Origin: a virus
Virus record (IMG/VR): IMGVR_UViG_3300028388_005074
Coordinates: 1-52,507 of that record
Reading direction: 5' to 3' (one strand)
Length of the DNA: 52,507 bases
Shown: positions 49,938 to 52,507 of the stretch, one piece after another
How the letters are laid out: the number at the start of each line of letters is the position of its first letter
How positions within the stretch are numbered: position 1 is the first letter of the stretch
Made by a program: the position numbers and the translations under genes
The notes under the pieces: generated by a model
What the model was told of the DNA's origin: nothing
Database searches by the model: none
Seen by the model: only the letters and a program-made list of their open reading frames with translations

Positions 49938-52349
49938 ATGGCTCTAATTACAGATCCAGATCTACTATCGCAAGGTGCTCCTACAACAGTAGCAGACTTG
50001 GTGTTTGGAACGCCCACCGGATCAACAGTAACAATTACGTCAGCTGGCACTAGCCTTCCTGCTATGTCCGCTGGTGCTTATTTCGAAGTTCGGGGAAATG
50101 CAAACCCAAACAACAACGGCCTATACGTTGAGACGGGCGGCACGCCGAGTACCGGTTCTATTACAGCTAAAAAGCTTGCGGGCGATGGTGGAGCTGCACC
50201 GGTAGCGCAAGGTGCTGATTCAACAATTATTCTTCATCAAGAAGATTCTGCTGGCGAACAGAAGTCAGTATATTTTGACTTCTACAACAGAAAAATCTGG
50301 CTAATTAAGCAAGGTAATCTTTCTGTTGATGGTGTTACGTTGCAGGCTCTCTACTCATTTACAAAAGAAGAGTGGAAAACAGACAACACCCTGATTCCTC
50401 ACCCATTCCCATTCACAGCTATTACGCCAGAACAGTTTGAAGTTACAGACGATTGGGTATTTGAGGATTCGAGCATTAGCCCAGGTATTTTCACAACTAC
50501 TAGAAAGTTGATTCGTACTGGGGGTTGGAGAGAAGTTGATCAGTTTGATAATATCAGACAAGAGTATATCGGTGTTATCTCTCTGGGTTCATTCGAAGAC
50601 AACATTAACGACAATGCTTACTACCAGCAGGGCAACGACCCAACCGATACAACTGCGGCGACGTTCTTTACATTCGCTGGTCCGGTTAACGAAGCTGTTC
50701 GCACATATAATTATATCACCGATTCTAATGCAGGTGGTATTGCTATTACACTAAACAATACAATTACACGTACAACAGGCAGTTGGACGGCTGAAGGTTA
50801 CAAAACCGGCGGCCAGATTTCTATTGTTACGTCAGACACGGCTGGTAACGTTGGTGATTATGTTATCGATTCGGCCGGCACGTCGTCACTACGAGTTGTG
50901 GGAACAGGTTTGACAAACGATGCAGACGACGCTAACTTTACATCCGCTGTAAATGATAGAAACGTTCTAAACGTGTTCCTACGAGTTAGAGACTCGGATG
51001 TAAACGGTAAGACGTTTGCTCAGTCGACTCTCGGAGACATCGGTGTTACCGAAGTTGTGAACCAGGTGTATCGATTCCCGCTAACTAACGCGACTGACCT
51101 TAAAATTTCTGAAACTGACGTAACGATTGCTGGATCGTCTCCATATAATCAAATTGAAGTTCGTTACTTCGATCAGGCATTTACCCGTGATGTTGACGAT
51201 CCAACTGGATCTAACCCACGTGTCTTCGGTATTGTCATTGACGTTGGCACTCTATCTGGGGTCGATGGCGTTTCCAACGGCACGACGTCGTTCGCTACAG
51301 CTCAGGGTGGAATTCCAGCAACTGTATACGACGGTGGAACTCTTACAATCCACGAAGGCACAGACAAGGGTGATCACACAATTTCAACGGCTTCCGGTAC
51401 TACCGTTACGCTAAACTCTGCACTGACCGGATCAGAAACAAACCTATCGTTCACCATTCAACGTTCCACACCAGTTGTTGCAACAGCTGAAGAGATATAC
51501 GAGAAGGTTCAGTATCAACTACGTCAAGACAGCGACATTGATGCGACCGGTTCTGGTATTGTTACAGGCTCGACTGCTGACGGTCTTCTAAGATTCGTTG
51601 GTGATACTCTAGAAGCTGGCCAAGCAATTCCAACCAACCCCAATGGTGGTGGTTCTGGTGTTATTATCGAAGGGTTTGATGCAAACGACACCAACAGACT
51701 AACGTTCTACGACTCAGCCGGTCTTCCTCGTACATTCCCGTTCGTTGCTGCTGGTTCTATTGCATTCAACAACAACCTACAAAACGATGCGGATGCAAAC
51801 TTCTGGATGTTCTTCACATACACAACCAGAACAACCAACACAGATTATGCTATTACAGCAGCTTCTGGATCAAACGCAACATTTACTTCAACCGGCAATC
51901 TACCTACTCTTACGGCAGGTGATTATGTTGCTGTCAGTGGTTTTGCAAATCCGGAGAACAACGGTGTCTGGAGAGTGACGACGTTCACGTCAACATCAGA
52001 TATTGATATGTACAAAGTTGATGGTGAAAATGTTATCAACGAAGCGCCCGGCACAGCGGTTAACATTGACCAAAACCCAATTAACAGCCCAGACGCTATT
52101 ATTGTTAACAACAACGCGGGCATCCCGATTGCTGGATCGGTTTCGGCGCAGGCTTCAGTTAATTTCGACTTTGATTATGATAACAACACCCAGGGCGGAA
52201 GAACCTCTGGTACTGTCGCTGAGGTAACAATTCGAGCTATCGGATTTGATACAGCACAGTTCGTTGAAACGACTGGTCAGATTACTCGAGCTGTTGGTCT
52301 AACGTTCTCACTCGTTGCTGCTCTCGAAAGAAACTACGCGAACATTTAA
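49938..52349 (+). CDS. 803-residue virion structural protein with duplicated domain
   Basis: Residues about 30-82 (AGAYFEVRGNANPNNNGLYV) and 646-700 (AGDYVAVSGFANPENNGVWR) are copies of the same beta domain. Between them lies KSVYFDFYNRKIWLIKQGNL, TKEEWKTDNTLIPHPFPF and TAITPEQFEVTDDW, a segment I recognise from large structural proteins of T4-like and jumbo alphaproteobacterial phages. This is followed by further beta-sandwich modules (GGTLTIHEGTDKGDHTISTA). Cys is absent and Asp, Thr and Ser are frequent. CGGAG is the ribosome site. The role (tail or head surface) is unknown; its place behind portal and collagen genes would suit a head-associated or neck fibre protein. Confidence 0.65.
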   Translation: MALITDPDLLSQGAPTTVADLVFGTPTGSTVTITSAGTSLPAMSAGAYFEVRGNANPNNNGLYVETGGTPSTGSITAKKLAGDGGAAPVAQGADSTIILHQEDSAGEQKSVYFDFYNRKIWLIKQGNLSVDGVTLQALYSFTKEEWKTDNTLIPHPFPFTAITPEQFEVTDDWVFEDSSISPGIFTTTRKLIRTGGWREVDQFDNIRQEYIGVISLGSFEDNINDNAYYQQGNDPTDTTAATFFTFAGPVNEAVRTYNYITDSNAGGIAITLNNTITRTTGSWTAEGYKTGGQISIVTSDTAGNVGDYVIDSAGTSSLRVVGTGLTNDADDANFTSAVNDRNVLNVFLRVRDSDVNGKTFAQSTLGDIGVTEVVNQVYRFPLTNATDLKISETDVTIAGSSPYNQIEVRYFDQAFTRDVDDPTGSNPRVFGIVIDVGTLSGVDGVSNGTTSFATAQGGIPATVYDGGTLTIHEGTDKGDHTISTASGTTVTLNSALTGSETNLSFTIQRSTPVVATAEEIYEKVQYQLRQDSDIDATGSGIVTGSTADGLLRFVGDTLEAGQAIPTNPNGGGSGVIIEGFDANDTNRLTFYDSAGLPRTFPFVAAGSIAFNNNLQNDADANFWMFFTYTTRTTNTDYAITAASGSNATFTSTGNLPTLTAGDYVAVSGFANPENNGVWRVTTFTSTSDIDMYKVDGENVINEAPGTAVNIDQNPINSPDAIIVNNNAGIPIAGSVSAQASVNFDFDYDNNTQGGRTSGTVAEVTIRAIGFDTAQFVETTGQITRAVGLTFSLVAALERNYANI

Positions 52350-52369
52350 TAATAAGGATCCTCATAGTT

Positions 52370-52507
52370 ATGAAAATATCATTATCACAGACAGCTGAAA
52401 TACTTAGTAAAACAGAAGATGAAGTGATGTTCCTTAATCAATCTGGTAAGCTCCAGGCGGGGGTTAATGAAGATACCCTCGCCTGGGAGTTTAGCATAGA
52501 TGAAGTT
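52370..52507 (+). CDS. Partial small protein with HTH-like start (truncated by window end)
   Basis: The frame is open from ATG 52370 to the window edge, 46 codons. It begins SLSQTAEILSKTEDEVMFL and continues NQSGKLQAGVNEDTLAWEFS, which reads like a short helix-turn-helix of the MerR/excisionase-like type followed by a strand and the next helix. AAGGA lies 11 bases upstream. In T4 this position (after gene 20) holds 67, 68 and 21, and I do not see similarity to them in the visible part. Confidence 0.5.
   Translation, partial: MKISLSQTAEILSKTEDEVMFLNQSGKLQAGVNEDTLAWEFSIDEV

Noticed and set aside
1-52507. tRNA genes, integrase, transposase, homing endonucleases or introns
   Set aside because: I scanned for cloverleaf-like segments, recombinase motifs and interruptions in core genes and saw none. 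Genes 17, 18, 19 and 20 are continuous.

Overview
The window is a roughly 52 kb stretch of a T4-superfamily (contractile-tail, T4-like) phage genome. By eye the base composition is in the low-to-mid 40s % GC. No integrase, transposon, tRNA or CRISPR array is visible. The evidence is a nearly complete set of T4-type tail, neck and packaging genes with T4 synteny (13-14-15-16-17-18-19-20 in order; 25-6-7-8 in order) and T4-type late promoters (TATAAATA) before several operons. The family relationships resemble the 'exo-T4' groups (cyanophage, pelagiphage and alphaproteobacterial T4-likes) more than coliphage T4. The DRTFRNAW-type tail-fibre accessory protein and the GAPTLGT-type repeats make an alphaproteobacterial host my best guess, but that is inference only.

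Layout: (1) 1-1277, a run of small, tightly packed plus-strand genes of mostly unknown function. (2) 1274-3123, a strong host-type promoter, a basic Lys/Ala-rich protein, a gp33-like late-transcription co-activator and gp32 ssDNA-binding protein, closed by a terminator. (3) 3122-7630, minus strand (read right to left): gp4 head-completion nuclease, a conserved unknown, gp54-like tube initiator, gp26, a gp51-like -1 frame extension, and the gp29-like tape measure. (4) 7641-15747, plus strand: gp48, gp53, gp27-like hub, gp5-like OB/lysozyme, an amidase-fold protein that has lost its zinc ligands, and a separate spike with a C-terminal M15-like peptidase. (5) 15756-28176, baseplate wedge: gp25, gp6, gp7-like, gp8, and a 1735-residue DUF4815-type protein. 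(6) 28180-40290, an accessory adhesion region: short mosaic fibre proteins, two paralogous large fibre-tip proteins, two putative fibre accessory proteins, a 1588-residue acidic 23-residue-repeat protein and a BppU-like protein. (7) 40299-48816, neck, terminase, sheath, tube, portal. (8) 48816-52507, a collagen-like protein, an 803-residue structural protein and the start of another gene.

The most striking finding is at 4953-5051 (minus strand). Gene 26 ends in a canonical -1 slippery heptamer T TTT TTC followed immediately by its stop. Six nucleotides later comes a perfect 12-bp stem. The -1 frame is open for 62 more codons and encodes a gp51-like segment with no start codon or ribosome site of its own. 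The tape-measure gene begins right after it. This is exactly the G/GT tail-assembly-chaperone arrangement of other tailed phages, and it suggests that gp26/gp26-51 here is a frameshifted tail assembly chaperone. Other notable points are a catalytically dead amidase in the hub, a split gp5 carrying two different wall enzymes, a gp7 core reorganised into an adhesin, the repeat protein, the collagen gene behind the portal gene, and a consensus promoter antisense to gene 4.
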